Below, piece after piece: positions 63,236 to 64,000 of a stretch of 64,000 nt of DNA; position 1 is the stretch's first letter, and every line of letters begins with the position of its first letter. The position numbers were made by a program, and so were the translations under genes. Source of the DNA: Euglena gracilis (taxonomy: Eukaryota > Euglenida > Euglenophyceae > Euglenales). The notes below the pieces were generated by a model, which worked only from the letters and a program-made list of their open reading frames with translations, had not been told where the DNA came from and searched no databases. The stretch covers positions 52,259,386 to 52,323,385 of the forward strand of contig CP154956.1 of the NCBI GenBank assembly GCA_039621445.1. Direction: 5' to 3'.

Positions 63236-63865
63236 CAAGGGATTTTGTTATTTGAGGCTCGGATGGGGGTGGAGGGGCAATGCTGGATTGAGGTTGAGGT
63301 ATTGAGGTTGAGGTTGAGGTTGAGGTTGAGGTTTTCCAACCTCCATCTTTCCTCAATGTCACCTTAATGCCAAAATACAAAGGAAAACGACTCAACAACA
63401 AAGAGATTTGAAAGAAGTTTTTCAAAGAGAGGCAAACTGCCTGTATTTTTTCAATAATTGGGCATTTGGTCACTTATCTGCAGTTTTAACGTGACCCCCC
63501 CCCTATATGTCACCCCCCCCTAATTGTCGCCCCCCCCTTGGGGGGGCGACAATTAGGGGGGGTTACCCATGCACCCATGGACGGGTAGGGTAAATTGAGT
63601 ACCCCCCCCTAATTGTCACCCCCCCCCTAATTGTCGCCAGGGGGGGGTCAAAACGCTCCCTGGGGGGTGCCATATAGGGGGGGGGTCACGTTAATTCACC
63701 AACCCACAACAATTTTCTTGTCTCCACCCACGTATGTTGTAAATTGACAAAAAAAGCTGCCAAATTTGCCTTTGGGGAAGGTTTTTTCAAGGGGAGATGG
63801 TCCCATTAAAGCTTTTTGTGAGGTCAACTATTTGAATTTTGGACATTGAGGTGACATTGAGGTTA
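63236..63865. repeat. Duplicated segment, second copy
   Basis: Second copy of 60795-61225, carrying the 63490-63690 insertion and truncated on the right by the element starting at 63866. Confidence 0.8.
63490..63690. mobile_element. 201-bp G/C-run palindrome inserted at TTAA
   Basis: TTAA at 63486-63489 and 63691-63694 flank termini CGTGACCCCC and GGGGTCACG. The first copy of the duplicated segment has a single TTAA at the same place (about 61045), so insertion with a 4-bp TTAA duplication is directly visible. Confidence 0.85.
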
Positions 63866-64000
63866 AGGCTGTGTTTATAGCAACATGGCTTTGGTCAAAG
63901 TCTGTGTTTCTAAACACAGACTTTGGCGTGCCGAAGTCTGTGTTTAGAAACACAGACTTTGACCTAAGTCTGTGTTTCTAAACACGGACTCCGACCAAGA
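63866..64000. mobile_element. End of a second palindrome-bounded element, cut by the window
   Basis: Starting at TTAAGGCTGTG it is identical to the complement of 50333-50200, with nested GTCTGTGTTT..AAACACAGAC palindromes. The rest lies beyond the window. Confidence 0.8.

Overview
The window is eukaryotic nuclear DNA from an intron-rich, very repeat-rich genome. The evidence is split genes with GT-AG introns and conserved coding blocks (one intron is only 47 bp), a mitochondrial-type protein kinase gene, a chromodomain-bearing LTR retrotransposon, several hAT-type DNA transposons, long microsatellites, and no operon structure. An alga or other protist fits, but I cannot name the lineage from sequence alone. 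Homopolymer runs of 8 to 20 G or C are extremely common and often bracket short palindromes.

Left part (1-23 kb, mostly genic). A minus-strand gene for a branched-chain alpha-ketoacid dehydrogenase kinase-like protein (BCKDK/PDK family) spans about 3.4-11 kb in about 13 exons. Its introns hold foldback elements built on a TTGCGC..GCGCAA palindrome and a 290-bp (AC)n tract. Further minus-strand terminal exons follow at 12.6-13.3 kb (hydrolase-like), 15.3-17.7 kb (unknown) and 22.5-22.8 kb (unknown). A plus-strand coding region at 21.3-22.4 kb converges on the last of these. A 351-bp foldback element packed with GCCGCGGC motifs sits at 11.85-12.2 kb between perfect 8-bp target duplications.

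Middle part (23-47 kb, transposon-dominated). A repeat family with a recurring AGCTTTCGATCGAGGGGT-like core (here family A) makes up 25.6-32.4 kb. It is split by a 3.1-kb hAT-type element (28,038-31,161). A tyrosine-recombinase gene remnant with iteron-like ends lies at 33.1-34.5 kb. A BED-finger hAT transposase pseudogene (37.7-42.6 kb) is split by a second 3.1-kb hAT-type element (38,785-41,910, perfect 8-bp duplication) and by a 210-bp GC-rich element with a 5-bp duplication. A small Myb/trihelix-like gene lies at 45.15-45.7 kb.

Right part (47.4-60.2 kb). A minus-strand Ty3/gypsy chromovirus is complete from LTR to LTR; its LTRs differ at 3 of 318 compared positions. In order it carries gag, zinc knuckle, protease, an unusual methyltransferase-like domain with an NPPW motif, reverse transcriptase, RNase H, integrase and chromodomain. 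It is wrecked by a 1.5-kb hAT-like insertion in gag, a 0.9-kb family A copy in the leader, a 1.3-kb palindrome-bounded insertion before the chromodomain, several G/C-run elements, two in-frame stops, two frameshifts and an in-place inversion of the integrase core. Downstream (60.2-64 kb) are dispersed repeats and a duplicated segment that supplies the empty site for a 201-bp G/C-run palindrome inserted at TTAA.

The main novelty is a set of short (about 150-370 bp) palindromic elements bracketed by G and C runs. Each family has its own ends and target duplication (TTAA, TA, CATGG), and they have inserted into genes, transposons and each other. No gene that could move them is visible here.
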